A DNA stretch of 64,000 nt from Bacteroidales bacterium (GTDB lineage Bacteria > Bacteroidota > Bacteroidia > Bacteroidales > Marinilabiliaceae), in contig QKJP01000048.1 of NCBI GenBank assembly GCA_003249255.1, forward strand, positions 248,001 through 312,000, read 5' to 3'. The notes below the pieces were generated by a model. It was not told the DNA's origin. It was given only the letters and a program-made list of their open reading frames with translations, and made no database searches. Position 1 is the stretch's first letter, and each line of letters starts with the position of its first letter. Below are positions 1 through 8,621 of the stretch, one piece after another. Both the position numbers and the translations under genes were made by a program.

Positions 1-1173
1 AAAAGCATTATACCCTGCCAATGCATCGTCTGCAATTAATGCATAAGAGGAAAGATCACCCGCGACCATTACTCCATTATGATACCAGTCATAATCTAAA
101 GGAGGTGTTGAAATTCCAACACCTAAAGAGGTTGTTAAGTTGTCGGCTAAGACCCCATTACAAATGCCATAAACACCCGGACCAGTCTCATTAATTGTGA
201 CTTGAGGAAATTGTTGATCACTTACAATTACAGCAGCAGAATTAAAAGGACCACAAGCACCTGTATTCTCCTCAATAACTGCATAATAAGATCCATTTCC
301 GGGAGGATCACTTAAGGTATAAGTATCATTATTAAAAGCCGAAACTTGTTCCACAGGACCGGAACCGTCATTGAAAAACCAACGGTAATTAAAATGAACC
401 GGGTCGAAAGGAAAAACCTCCAAACTGTTAGTTCCATCAAAAATAGAAGGATCACAAGAGGAGCCACCGCCTTCTATACGTACAGAAACATTAGAAGCTT
501 CAGAAAGACGAATCCGATTAGTAGTAATGTCTAAACAAGTCCCATCATCAACCAGTGCCTGAAACATATCTAAATCCTCAAAACCATAACTGTTTAGATT
601 TATTTGATGAGGATTATCCGACACACCAAGATCCACCTCTGTAAATGAGCCATCATCTCTAAAGACTACGTAGTCAACACTGCTAATTGGACCTACCGGA
701 TTGGTTGATATTGAAAACGTATATTTATTAGGAGAAGGTGCACAAAATACCACATCAGTGGCATTCCCATCTGCATTTAGTAAAGTCGCAACAGGAGCCA
801 CATCTGTAGTCACCTCAACTGTAATATCATAGGTCTGACCTTCAGCATGATACCAAGTTAAATCATAAGTTGTACCGGGTATATTACTAAAACCACTAAT
901 AATGGCGTATGGGTCATTTAAGTCTGAAAAAGTTAATCCGTCAGTTTTGGACCAATAGCCTTTTTGCAAATGACCAGGAGGAGCAGCATTAGCTCCCATG
1001 TATAAAACATCCATTAGTTTAGCCCCAATTCGCACAACACCATCTTGACACACTGGAACATTAATCTGCGAATAACTAATCTCTGGAGCCAACAACAACA
1101 TAAAAACCATCAAAGAAATAACTTTGAATATCGTTTTTAGATCTCTATATATCAATAAGTTAAAATAGCTCAT
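1..1173 (-). CDS. Secreted Ig-like adhesin-type protein, N-terminal part (truncated by window edge)
   Basis: An open frame on the minus strand starts at ATG 1171-1173 and runs off the left edge after about 390 codons without a stop. The N-terminus has a short basic stretch, a hydrophobic core (VISLMVFMLLLAPEI) and a probable cleavage site near ISYSQ, so it should be exported by Sec. The rest is rich in Thr, Asp, Gly and Asn, in beta-sheet-like segments with scattered Cys. These include the phrases DLTWYHAEGQTYDI and DYDWYHNGVMVAGD, typical of the Ig-like repeats in large Bacteroidota surface proteins exported by the type IX system. The C-terminal sorting domain that would prove T9SS export lies outside the window. 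Family not identified beyond this; the function (surface adhesion or matrix) is inferred. Confidence 0.6.
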   Translation of the reverse strand, partial: MSYFNLLIYRDLKTIFKVISLMVFMLLLAPEISYSQINVPVCQDGVVRIGAKLMDVLYMGANAAPPGHLQKGYWSKTDGLTFSDLNDPYAIISGFSNIPGTTYDLTWYHAEGQTYDITVEVTTDVAPVATLLNADGNATDVVFCAPSPNKYTFSISTNPVGPISSVDYVVFRDDGSFTEVDLGVSDNPHQINLNSYGFEDLDMFQALVDDGTCLDITTNRIRLSEASNVSVRIEGGGSSCDPSIFDGTNSLEVFPFDPVHFNYRWFFNDGSGPVEQVSAFNNDTYTLSDPPGNGSYYAVIEENTGACGPFNSAAVIVSDQQFPQVTINETGPGVYGICNGVLADNLTTSLGVGISTPPLDYDWYHNGVMVAGDLSSYALIADDALAGYNAF

Positions 1174-1219
1174 ATTCCTATAAAATATGTTAATATCCAC
1201 ATACAATAACTTGTGTACG

Positions 1220-1227
1220 CAAACTTA
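1220..1227 (-). promoter_or_regulatory. Candidate -7 box (TAAGTTTG) for the leftmost gene
   Basis: Read on the minus strand this is TAAGTTTG, an exact match to the Bacteroidota housekeeping -7 consensus TAnnTTTG, about 46 bases before the ATG at 1173. I found no clear -33 TTTG at the right distance, so support is weak. Confidence 0.3.
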
Positions 1228-1344
1228 TTAAAATTGTTTGCTTTATATAAGATTAAAGGTATTGTTTCATCAGCTAATACAAGCCATTCATCAATAAACC
1301 AAACCCATCCAATTCTTCAAGCCGTTATGCATTTTTAACATTTC

Positions 1345-2451
1345 TCAAACAAAACGAAAGGCATTGCCCGGCAAACTCTTCACAACACCTTCAAACTCTA
1401 AGCTTAATAAAGACGCACTTACTTTACTAACAGGCAATTCACTCATCAAACTCAACTCATTTGCTGTTAATTCTTTATTATCCTTTAAAAGATTATACAA
1501 TTGCTCTTCTTCGGTGGTTTTAAAATCAATAAAAAGCTTTTTTTGTATTTGGTTGGACTTCATTTCACGCTCCCACCCTAAAGCTTCCTGGAGGTCTTCA
1601 ACATTTTCAATGAGTGCTGCATAATTCTTCTTAATTAAATAATTACAACCACCAGCCACTTCATCCTGTACTTGCCCTGGAAAAGCCAAAACATCCCTGT
1701 TGTAAGAATGAGCAATGCGAGCGGTAATTACTGCTCCTCCTTTTAGGCTTGACTCCACCACCACCAAAGCATCACACAACCCAGCTACAATGCGATTTCT
1801 TCGAACAAAATTGGGGCGATCAGGATTTGTCTGACTCAAAAATTCGGTCACCAATCCTCCATTTTGGACCATTTGAGCTGCAATGTTGCGATGAACGCTA
1901 GGATAAATGCGATCGAGACCATGTGCCAAAACACCGTAATTGGTTAAACCATGCGATATAGAAGACCGGTGTGAACAAACATCTATACCATAAGCTAAAC
2001 CACTCACAATTATTAAATCGGGGTAAGCTTCGGACAATTGTTTAATTAGGTGCTCACAATTAATTTTTCCATTTTCGGTAGGTTTCCGAGTTCCAACAAC
2101 ACTGATGATGCGGGATGAATTCAGGCTATTCTCTCCCTTTAAAAACAACATCAAGGGTGCATCATCACAATTTTTAAGGCGTTGAGGAAAACCTTCAGAA
2201 TTATAGAAAAGCGGGGTAATCTCATGTTTGTGAATAAAGGCTAGTTCTTCTTTTGCACGATCCAATACATCAGCAGATTTAATTAAATCTACACTCACAT
2301 TTCCAATCCCGGGGACTTTGAGCAAAGACTTTTTAGATTGCCTAAAAACCTCTTCTACATCTCCAACATAGGCTATGAGATTCCTTGCTAATTTAGGTCC
2401 AATCCCCTTAATTAAACTAATGGCTATTTGATATAAAAGCTTTTCTGACAC
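1345..2451 (-). CDS. dprA: DNA processing protein DprA (DNA protecting protein)
   Basis: DprA binds incoming single-stranded DNA during natural transformation and loads RecA on it; it acts in the cytoplasm. The 368 residues show the full family plan. Helix-hairpin-helix motifs lie at about 14-55 (IKGIGPKLA, VPGIGN). The Rossmann core has VVGTRKP (118-124), SGLAYGID (150-157), FVRRNRIVAG (215-224) and KGGA (237-240). A C-terminal winged-helix-like segment covers about 300-368. The start is GTG at 2451; the upstream ATG nearby is out of frame and the protein reads naturally from MSEKLLYQ. It stands alone, with the secreted-protein genes around it showing no obvious link. Length is normal for the family and nothing is broken. 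Confidence 0.95.
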   Translation of the reverse strand: MSEKLLYQIAISLIKGIGPKLARNLIAYVGDVEEVFRQSKKSLLKVPGIGNVSVDLIKSADVLDRAKEELAFIHKHEITPLFYNSEGFPQRLKNCDDAPLMLFLKGENSLNSSRIISVVGTRKPTENGKINCEHLIKQLSEAYPDLIIVSGLAYGIDVCSHRSSISHGLTNYGVLAHGLDRIYPSVHRNIAAQMVQNGGLVTEFLSQTNPDRPNFVRRNRIVAGLCDALVVVESSLKGGAVITARIAHSYNRDVLAFPGQVQDEVAGGCNYLIKKNYAALIENVEDLQEALGWEREMKSNQIQKKLFIDFKTTEEEQLYNLLKDNKELTANELSLMSELPVSKVSASLLSLEFEGVVKSLPGNAFRFV

Positions 2452-2552
2452 GAGTAGTTCATGGTTAAGTTAGAGCATTACAGGTTTTCATCTACCAAGC
2501 TATAAGTTAACCATTAAATAGAAAAGATTCAAGATCGAAAAAGGACAAGTAA

Positions 2553-3140
2553 TTAATTAAATCTCCAGGTTAATCCGGTGGTAAAAGTTCCCATATTACC
2601 TTTACCAACTTCCATCAACATCGAAAGCTGATTGGATATATTATACCTGACTCCAAATACAGGACGCAATCTAAAATTAACATCATCTCTTATTCGCGTT
2701 TTTACATCATATTTAGTTTCAAATTCAGAAAACTCATATCTATTATAAATCATTAATATGGATGCTGAAACATAAAAATCCCAATCATTAAGCCATAAGG
2801 AATAATTAGATAATTCTTCGATTACTCTTACCAGATGCAATGACCCCAATAATCCAATCCCAAAATTAGAGTACATATATTTGTCAGATTTTAGAGTATC
2901 GTTTTGATAACTATCTTTATTAAAACCCACAAAAGCCCCATAACTCAAGAGATTAGTCCCTCCTATTTCATAAGAGACTGCCACAGGTGGAATTTTGGAA
3001 ACGCTGTATCCGGACCAGTCATTCTGATCTGAATAATCAGCAAATGAAACTTTTGCACTCAGGTAATGTTCAGCCTTTCGATATTGTGCACTCAAATGAA
3101 AGGAAAGAAATAATGCAATAACCGCAAAACACAATCTCAT
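2553..3140 (-). CDS. Secreted protein, probable small outer-membrane beta-barrel
   Basis: The 195-residue product begins with a clear signal peptide (LCFAVIALFLSFHLSAQ) followed by alternating hydrophobic/polar stretches with many Tyr, Phe and Trp residues. It ends in an aromatic residue within TGLTWRFN, as the last strand of an outer-membrane barrel often does. Phrases such as VRYNISNQLSMLMEVGKGN resemble the PorT/OmpW-like small barrels of Bacteroidota. I cannot name a family. It lies about 100 bases upstream of dprA on the same strand, so co-transcription is possible but there is no functional link. Start ATG 3138-3140 fits the signal peptide. Confidence 0.6.
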   Translation of the reverse strand: MRLCFAVIALFLSFHLSAQYRKAEHYLSAKVSFADYSDQNDWSGYSVSKIPPVAVSYEIGGTNLLSYGAFVGFNKDSYQNDTLKSDKYMYSNFGIGLLGSLHLVRVIEELSNYSLWLNDWDFYVSASILMIYNRYEFSEFETKYDVKTRIRDDVNFRLRPVFGVRYNISNQLSMLMEVGKGNMGTFTTGLTWRFN

Positions 3141-3264
3141 TTTTACAATTTTTCAATTATATCGGCCATTTCCTCATTACAAGTAATCGATAGCCAGTAG
3201 ATAATAACACTAATACTCTTTAAAATAAAATTATGTTATGTATTTATTAGGCTCACCACTCAAT

Positions 3265-3726
3265 TCACTTCAATTTATCAACCAAAGCTTTCAATTCAAT
3301 TATATAAGCAGTGTCACATGCAGCTAAGCCAACTTTGGGATATTTAGCAGCTTGTCCATTATTTTTTGCCACAACAACCAACTTGCGCCCAATTGTCCCA
3401 AGGCCTGAAGTAATTTTTAGAGTTTCAATTTTCGTTAAAGGCAATAAAATCCGTTTATATTTTCTTCCGAAGGGAAATAGGTTATAGTATTTAATATCTA
3501 AGCTGGCATTCTCTGTTGAAAGATCAACATAACAGAAACCACCTAAATTGAAAACCAATAATACAAGCACTAAAAATACCCAAAGTGAAATATGTAAGAC
3601 TAAGTTATCGGTTGGCAAAAACAAGTAGAACACCACTAACATACCTAATGCTAAAACGGTTAGCAAAGCCATTAACATTCCGGTACCCGATGCCGTCTTT
3701 TTGTTGTTTAAATGGATATTTTTCAT
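3265..3726 (-). CDS. Small inner-membrane protein with two TM helices, unknown function
   Basis: The 153-residue product has a short polar N-terminus, then two hydrophobic segments (about 17-37 and 46-66) separated by a short turn. A soluble part of about 85 residues follows, rich in beta-strand patterns and ending in ELKALVDKLK. That plan (TM hairpin followed by a small PH-like domain) is common among uncharacterised bacterial membrane proteins; the PH-like reading is a guess. A similar plan occurs in the protein at 30587-30973. Start ATG 3724-3726. No operon partner is evident: the next gene on this strand is 125 bases away and aroB is divergent. Confidence 0.5.
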   Translation of the reverse strand: MKNIHLNNKKTASGTGMLMALLTVLALGMLVVFYLFLPTDNLVLHISLWVFLVLVLLVFNLGGFCYVDLSTENASLDIKYYNLFPFGRKYKRILLPLTKIETLKITSGLGTIGRKLVVVAKNNGQAAKYPKVGLAACDTAYIIELKALVDKLK

Positions 3727-3829
3727 ATCATACGATTTAATGGATTAAAAATTTTAACATCCAGATGCTATTAAATTAAATTCTTTAAAGCCTGAAATGT
3801 AAAAACTCAGTTCAATTGGCAAATTTAAC

Positions 3830-3837
3830 TATTTTTG
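3830..3837 (+). promoter_or_regulatory. Candidate -7 box (TATTTTTG) for aroB
   Basis: TATTTTTG followed by CA is an exact match to the Bacteroidota TAnnTTTG element and ends 23 bases before the aroB ATG at 3861, giving a short leader. A good -33 box was not seen. Confidence 0.5.
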
Positions 3838-3860
3838 CATTTCAATTTTAAAATACTAGT

Positions 3861-4931
3861 ATGTTTCCACTACTATCAAACGACTTGAGCGTTTACATCG
3901 TTGAAGATTTACAAAAAGATATTAAGGAACTAATATCTGATTTTCCGAAAGAAAAAATATTTCTTTTATGCGATACCGGATCGTTTAAAAACTGTTATCC
4001 TCTTGTAAATTCAGTTCTAGATTTACCTGAAGAACAGATCGTGGTTATACCTTCCGGTGATGATAACAAAAACCTGGAAACGACTCAACTGGTATGGCAA
4101 ATGCTTAGCACACAAGGTGCTGACCGCAAATCACTTTTAATAAATTTAGGCGGTGGAATGCCAACTGATTTAGGCGGTTTTGCTGCTTCTACTTTTAAAA
4201 GAGGAATTAAATTCATTAACATTCCAACAACATTATTAGCACAAGTTGATGCATCAATTGGCGGAAAAACCGGAATAAACTTTGAAGGTTATAAGAATGA
4301 GATTGGCGTATTCCAACAAGCTTCAACTGTATTGGTTGGAAAAGATTTCTTTAAAACACTGGATCAACCCAATATGATTTCCGGATATGCAGAAATGATT
4401 AAGCATGCCTTTATTTACTCTGAAGAGGTTTGGAATAAATTAAAGTCATTTAACATCAGCAATCCAAACTTATCTGAATTGGAAGAGTTAGTCGCTGAGT
4501 CTATCCGCATTAAAAATCATTTTGTTGAGAATGATCCAACAGAAAAAAACATCCGTAAGGCTCTAAATTTTGGTCATACTTTTGGTCATGCTTTTGAAAG
4601 TCTTGCCATGTATCAAAAAAGAGCTGTACTTCACGGCCATGCAGTTGCCTTTGGAATGATTTGCGAACTTTATCTTTCTCATCAATTGCTAAACTTCCCT
4701 TTTGAAGAAGTAAAATCCATTACAGATACAATCAATTCAATATTTGGAACTTTTGATTTCACCCAGGCGGATTACGATGAATTATATCGCTTAATGACTC
4801 ATGATAAAAAGAATGAAGGTGACCAAATCAACTTTACACTCATTGAAAAAATAGGCAAAATAAAAATTAATTGCACCGCAACCAAAGAACAAATTTTTGA
4901 TGCCTTAGACTTTTATCAGTCAGCGATCTAA
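3861..4931 (+). CDS. aroB: 3-dehydroquinate synthase
   Basis: AroB catalyses the second step of the shikimate pathway: DAHP is converted to 3-dehydroquinate with NAD and a divalent metal, in the cytoplasm. Visible family marks in the 356 residues are the NAD-binding GGGMPTDLGGFAAS (97-110), the IPTTLLAQVDASIGGKTGIN block (121-140), GYAEMIKHA with the metal-ligand Glu178, and the histidine motifs NFGHTFGHAFE (236-246) and HGH (258-260). Length is normal. The start ATG is 24 bases after a TAnnTTTG box. aroA follows on the same strand after a 169-base gap that carries a degenerate repeat, so the two may or may not share a transcript; the pathway link is clear. Confidence 0.95.
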   Translation: MFPLLSNDLSVYIVEDLQKDIKELISDFPKEKIFLLCDTGSFKNCYPLVNSVLDLPEEQIVVIPSGDDNKNLETTQLVWQMLSTQGADRKSLLINLGGGMPTDLGGFAASTFKRGIKFINIPTTLLAQVDASIGGKTGINFEGYKNEIGVFQQASTVLVGKDFFKTLDQPNMISGYAEMIKHAFIYSEEVWNKLKSFNISNPNLSELEELVAESIRIKNHFVENDPTEKNIRKALNFGHTFGHAFESLAMYQKRAVLHGHAVAFGMICELYLSHQLLNFPFEEVKSITDTINSIFGTFDFTQADYDELYRLMTHDKKNEGDQINFTLIEKIGKIKINCTATKEQIFDALDFYQSAI

Positions 4932-4938
4932 TTGTCAT

Positions 4939-5003
4939 GAGCTGATGTACAAATATGCTGATGTGGAAATTAGAAAATTTGAGAATGTGCCTATTAATTA
5001 ATA
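4939..5003. repeat. Dispersed intergenic repeat, family B (degenerate copy)
   Basis: Between aroB and aroA. The reverse strand reads roughly ggCACATTCTCAAATT, then CTAATTTCCACATCAGC and TGTACATCAGC. It matches the copy at 43150-43202 over most of its length and shorter copies at 7513-7550, 24472-24505 and 46474-46508. No coding potential. Confidence 0.6.
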
Positions 5004-5100
5004 AATCTCACCCACATTCACCACCAATATAAAGCAGAATATCAACTTAGCTAACGATCCTATTCGAGAGAGGTCTATTTAATCTAAAAAACATTTTAAC

Positions 5101-6327
5101 ATGCAATATAAATTAAGTGCCCCAAGCATCAAAAACACAGGAACCATTCAACTTCCTGCATCAAAAAGTATTAGTAACCGTTTCTTAATGTTGAATGCAT
5201 TAAGCTACAGTCCATATAAAATCAAGAACTTATCCGATAGTGATGATACTGCTGTGATGTTAGGCGTATTAGAATCTGACTCTACCAACTTTGACGTAGG
5301 TGCTGCCGGAACATCGATGCGCTTCTTAACCGCATTCCTTTCAAAAATTGTTGGAGAATGGACCATTACAGGTTCTGAGCGCATGAAGCAACGTCCCATT
5401 AAAATTTTGGTGGATGCTTTAAATAGCTTAGGTGCTAAAATTGAATACATCGAAAAAGAAGGATATCCACCTCTTCGGATTTTTGGCAGCAATTTAAAGG
5501 GACCTGAATTAGAATTACCCGGAAACATCAGTAGCCAGTACATTTCTGCTCTACTAATGGTTGGACCAACTTTAGAAGGCGGATTAAAACTAACGTTAAC
5601 AGGTGACATTATTTCTCAGCCATACATCCAAATGACCTTGGCATTGATGAAGGAATTTGGTGTTAGTTCCGACTGGAAAGGCAATGTGATTACAATTCCC
5701 GAAAAAGCATACACCCCAAAGGAAGTAACCGTTGAATCAGATTGGAGTGCATCGAGTTACTGGTACGAGATTGCGGCATTAATACCTGGATCTGAATTTA
5801 TTTTAAAAGGTTTACATAGACATAGCCTCCAGGGCGATAGTAACATCCAAAAGATTTTCACTTCTCTTGGTGTTCAAACTTCATTTTCAAATAAAGGCGT
5901 TACGATTAAGCAAGTTGATGAACCGGCTAAGAAATTAAAATACGATTTCATCAGTGAACCAGATTTGGCTCAAACAGTAGCTACAACTTGTTGTTTGTTA
6001 AACGTTCCTTTTGAATTTACAGGTTTACAAACTTTGAAAATTAAAGAAACTGACCGAATCAATGCCTTAATTAATGAATTAGCAAAAATGGGCTTTAAAT
6101 TAACTACCAACAACGTAGATAATTTAATTTGGGATGGTGAAAAAATTGAAGTTGAAAATAAAGATATCTTTATAAAAACATACAAAGATCACCGTATGGC
6201 TATGGCATTTGCACCTGCCGTATTAAAAGGTTTTGACATCATTATTGAGGAACCTAAAGTGGTTTCAAAATCTTATCCTAAGTATTGGGATGATTTGAAA
6301 GCGATTGGAGTTGAGATGACAGAGTAA
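5101..6327 (+). CDS. aroA: 3-phosphoshikimate 1-carboxyvinyltransferase (EPSP synthase)
   Basis: EPSP synthase transfers the enolpyruvyl group of PEP to shikimate 3-phosphate, the sixth shikimate step and the target of glyphosate. The 408-residue product shows the two-domain family signatures: LPASKSISNRFLML near the N-terminus (PEP and S3P binding), GAAGTSMRFLTAF, TGSERMKQRPI, the central DWSASSYWYE, KETDRINAL and DHRMAMAFAPA near the C-terminus. Length is slightly below the enterobacterial enzyme, as usual for Bacteroidota. Start ATG 5101 is the only sensible one. It follows aroB on the same strand, and a strong intrinsic terminator sits about 60 bases after the stop. Confidence 0.95.
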   Translation: MQYKLSAPSIKNTGTIQLPASKSISNRFLMLNALSYSPYKIKNLSDSDDTAVMLGVLESDSTNFDVGAAGTSMRFLTAFLSKIVGEWTITGSERMKQRPIKILVDALNSLGAKIEYIEKEGYPPLRIFGSNLKGPELELPGNISSQYISALLMVGPTLEGGLKLTLTGDIISQPYIQMTLALMKEFGVSSDWKGNVITIPEKAYTPKEVTVESDWSASSYWYEIAALIPGSEFILKGLHRHSLQGDSNIQKIFTSLGVQTSFSNKGVTIKQVDEPAKKLKYDFISEPDLAQTVATTCCLLNVPFEFTGLQTLKIKETDRINALINELAKMGFKLTTNNVDNLIWDGEKIEVENKDIFIKTYKDHRMAMAFAPAVLKGFDIIIEEPKVVSKSYPKYWDDLKAIGVEMTE

Positions 6328-6337
6328 GTATTATATA

Positions 6338-6354
6338 GGCAGAAGGCAGAAGGT
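6338..6354. repeat. Short dispersed word repeat, family C (GGCAGAAGGCAGAAGG)
   Basis: GGCAGAAGGCAGAAGGT directly after aroA. The same word recurs in reverse complement at 43204-43235, where it is part of a coding sequence. Confidence 0.5.
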
Positions 6355-6389
6355 AAAATGCTACTTTCTATTTACAAAACGTAAAATCA

Positions 6390-6424
6390 AAATCCCGAAG
6401 GAATTTTTCCTTCGGGATTTTTTA
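6390..6424 (+). terminator. Intrinsic terminator after aroA
   Basis: A perfect 14-base-pair stem (AAATCCCGAAGGAA at 6390-6403 with its complement at 6407-6420) with a 3-base loop, ending in a T run. The flanking A and T runs make it usable from both sides. Confidence 0.9.
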
Positions 6425-6773
6425 TTGATATATATAAATTGGTTAGTTCAATGTCGCTTCCCCTGCTTAAGAGGTCGTTATCAGGACTGATAACAACCTC
6501 TTCACACAGGAATTGTTGGGAGGATTTTAACTCTCGTAACGGCATCAAATATCGCTTAATAATGTTAGTAGCTTATTACCGCTTTGTTATTTCTACTTTA
6601 AATAAAGATTACGTAATAAGATATTTTTTTTCACTTATAGAGGATAGATTTGATTTCTATAGCCGGAATTATTCAGTGCCCACATGTACTCATGAATAGA
6701 CCAGAAATTGTGAGAATACAAAAATGAAAAGCTATTCAATTTTAAACAATAGCATAAAGTACAACTACCCAAG
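6425..6773. other. Gene-free stretch
   Basis: About 350 bases between the aroA terminator and the hsp20 regulatory region. The only frame over 60 codons (6439-6699) starts with TTG, has no ribosome binding site and gives a low-complexity basic protein without recognisable features. I see nothing else supportable. Confidence 0.5.
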
Positions 6774-6851
6774 GTGTCAATATGTCACCAATCTATTAGC
6801 AAATCAGGCCACATTGACACACTTACTACACAATCACCTGATAACATGTCA
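6774..6851. promoter_or_regulatory. TGTCA/TGACA half-sites upstream of a sigma-54 promoter (candidate activator sites)
   Basis: The 5-mer TGTCA occurs at 6775-6779, 6783-6787 and 6847-6851, and its complement TGACA at 6815-6819. The 8-mers GTGTCAAT (6774-6781) and ATTGACAC (6813-6820) form a perfect inverted repeat with a 31-base spacer. They lie about 15-90 bases upstream of the sigma-54-like element, the usual place for enhancer-binding-protein sites. Confidence 0.5.
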
Positions 6852-6862
6852 CATAATAACAC

Positions 6863-6879
6863 TTGGCACTCCTATTGTA
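6863..6879 (+). promoter_or_regulatory. Candidate sigma-54 (RpoN) -24/-12 promoter for hsp20
   Basis: TTGGCAC-TCCTA-TTGTA: the GG of the -24 element (6865-6866) and the GT of the -12 element (6877-6878) are separated by exactly 10 bases. This fits the TTGGCAC-N5-TTGCA consensus apart from GC to GT at -12. It lies 56 bases before the hsp20 start codon. No TAnnTTTG box is seen in this gap. Confidence 0.6.
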
Positions 6880-6934
6880 ATATTTCAGTCAAACACGAAA
6901 TAATTAACAAACTTAAAAATAGGAGATCTGAATT

Positions 6935-7369
6935 ATGACACTAATTAGAAAAATTAACACAAGACCAACTGACAATTCTTTATTGAACAATTTTTTCAAC
7001 AGCGATTTCTTTCTAGAGCCCAAACATGTTTTTGCATCTAGAGGAAACGAACCATTAATTAACATTAAAGAAACCAACGATGCATACCACATTGAACTGG
7101 CAGCTCCGGGCTACAACAAAACCGATTTTGAGGTTGAATTGGATAAAAATATTTTGACCATTCTAGTAGAAAAAGAAGAGGAGGCTACTCAAGATTATTT
7201 TAGAAAAGAGTTTTCGGCCAACGCATTTAAGAAATCATTCAAACTACCGGAAAACAAATTTGATGATCAAAAAATTGAAGCAAAATACGAGAATGGAATA
7301 CTTTATGTAACCGTTAACAAAAGAGAAGAGGCTAAACCAAAACCCAAGCGCATGATTTCCATTAATTAA
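6935..7369 (+). CDS. Small heat shock protein, Hsp20/alpha-crystallin family
   Basis: Small heat shock proteins are ATP-independent holdases that form oligomers and keep unfolding proteins soluble in the cytoplasm. The 144 residues have a short N-terminal arm and an alpha-crystallin domain at about 35-135. That domain includes IKETNDAYHIELAAPGYNK, the strand pair ending in FKKSFKLPE and the signature YENGILYVTVNK. The C-terminus carries the I-x-I anchor (ISI in RMISIN) that docks subunits together. The ATG has a good AGGAG ribosome site (6921-6925). It is monocistronic, with its own terminator at 7380. Upstream lies a sigma-54-type promoter with activator half-sites, so expression is probably stress-induced through an RpoN activator (inference). 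Confidence 0.93.
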   Translation: MTLIRKINTRPTDNSLLNNFFNSDFFLEPKHVFASRGNEPLINIKETNDAYHIELAAPGYNKTDFEVELDKNILTILVEKEEEATQDYFRKEFSANAFKKSFKLPENKFDDQKIEAKYENGILYVTVNKREEAKPKPKRMISIN

Positions 7370-7379
7370 ATAAATTCAG

Positions 7380-7413
7380 AGTGGTTGCTTAAAATGAGCA
7401 ACCACTTTTTTTG
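7380..7413 (+). terminator. Intrinsic terminator after hsp20
   Basis: A 10-base-pair stem (AGTGGTTGCT 7380-7389 with AGCAACCACT 7397-7406), a 7-base loop and a run of T's. Confidence 0.9.
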
Positions 7414-7472
7414 TTAAATTAAAGCATTGCCAGCATTTTTATTTGCCTTACTAAATTGGAGATAAAAGATAA

Positions 7473-7550
7473 ACCGCAAAGTTCGTAAAGGACACACAAA
7501 GAAATCCTTTGTATACATTTTCACATTTACTCATTAGCAAATTAACACAT
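7473..7550. repeat. Adjacent degenerate copies of dispersed repeats A and B
   Basis: 7473-7503 reads aCCGCAAAGttcgtaaagg then ACACAAAG, a copy of the 'cgcaaag...cacaaag' family seen at 46258-46395. 7513-7550 reads TTTTCACATTTACTCATTAG then caaattaacaca, a copy of family B (best copy 43150-43202). No coding potential. Confidence 0.55.
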
Positions 7551-8608
7551 CAAAACGCCCTCTGACGCTGCCTTTTATATTTTCGCTTGACTAACGGATT
7601 AGCTGCATCGGAACAAGGTACAGCAGGTCTTTTACCTCCTAAGCGCAATGCTCCTCGCTGATTAAACTCATAGATTAAGGAGACTTCATGAGCTCCGGCC
7701 GTAGACCACCCTAAGCCAGATATGGTTATATCATAACTATATGCTACCCTAATTCCTGATATTTTATAAGCCAACAAGACTATGATTGCATCGTGATTAA
7801 CAGAGGAACTTTCAGCCCCTTTAAAAATGGGGATGCCTCTGTACCAAATTCCAACCTCGATGGGATCGTTATACCAATACGCACCGGCATCTAATTGGTT
7901 TTGAGTAGCTTGATTTTGAAACCTAAAGCTGGTTGAAAAAGACCGAGTCATTCCTTTAAAACGTCGCTTTTCAGACCACAAATTCATTCCTCCAAACAAA
8001 ACAAATTTACGTGAAACTTTAGCATCTTCCCCCAGAAAGGAATAATTGGGCTGACCTATATGATCTAAAGTAAAACCGCCCCAATACTTTGCACTGTACA
8101 GAAATACAGAAGCTGCCATATCAAAATAATGCACTTGATCATTTAAAAGTCGTCCATAAGCACCGGAAGCTCCCGAAATATTTGAGGGGCCTTGATCCGG
8201 AAAAACAGCTTTTGTAAAATCAATATAACGATTTCCATAGCCAACTTGCACTGCAGGAACTATTTGCCAATCACTATTAAGCATAAGGTTATAAGAATAT
8301 TGGAAAGCAGCATTGGTGGAGGTTAGACCTGCACTACCTGCTCTATCCTGAATTAAATAAGCTCCTAAGCCACTATTAAAACGGCTCAAAAAATGATCGA
8401 ATGAAACAGCATAAGTAGAGAATGCTTCTGATATGGCCGGCCATTGATTTCGATAATTCAACACTAAGCGAGAACCATCGGTAGATCCTGCCAATGAAGG
8501 ACTCAAGTACAAAGGATTGGCGTAAAACTGAGAAAAATGCTGATCCTGTGCATTCCCTTTAAAAAGAAACAACAGCAAGAAAAACAATATATACAATCGC
8601 CACCTCAT
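7550..8608 (-). CDS. PorP/SprF family type IX secretion outer-membrane protein
   Basis: PorP/SprF proteins are outer-membrane barrels that sit beside large T9SS cargo proteins and help export them or anchor them on the surface. The 352-residue product starts at ATG 8606-8608; a TTG three codons upstream is less likely. It has a hydrophobic signal peptide ending in GNAQ. The family hallmark follows immediately: HFSQFYANPLYLSPSLAGS, then NYRNQWPAI and repeated amphipathic strands (FQYSYNLML, VGYGNRYIDF). The C-terminus is unusually basic (VKRKYKRQRQRAF). It starts 13 bases after the stop of the giant PKD gene and is surely in the same operon, the classic SprB-SprF type pairing. Which cargo it serves is inferred from position. 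Confidence 0.93.
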   Translation of the reverse strand: MRWRLYILFFLLLFLFKGNAQDQHFSQFYANPLYLSPSLAGSTDGSRLVLNYRNQWPAISEAFSTYAVSFDHFLSRFNSGLGAYLIQDRAGSAGLTSTNAAFQYSYNLMLNSDWQIVPAVQVGYGNRYIDFTKAVFPDQGPSNISGASGAYGRLLNDQVHYFDMAASVFLYSAKYWGGFTLDHIGQPNYSFLGEDAKVSRKFVLFGGMNLWSEKRRFKGMTRSFSTSFRFQNQATQNQLDAGAYWYNDPIEVGIWYRGIPIFKGAESSSVNHDAIIVLLAYKISGIRVAYSYDITISGLGWSTAGAHEVSLIYEFNQRGALRLGGKRPAVPCSDAANPLVKRKYKRQRQRAF

Positions 8609-8621
8609 CGCCCACAAATAA

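Noticed and set aside
3861-6327. aroB and aroA as a strict two-gene operon
   Set aside because: The 169-base gap contains a dispersed repeat and there is no overlap or short spacing, so shared transcription is possible but not supported.
6439-6699. An 86-codon frame after the aroA terminator
   Set aside because: TTG start, no ribosome binding site, composition of random AT-rich DNA, no signal peptide or domain.
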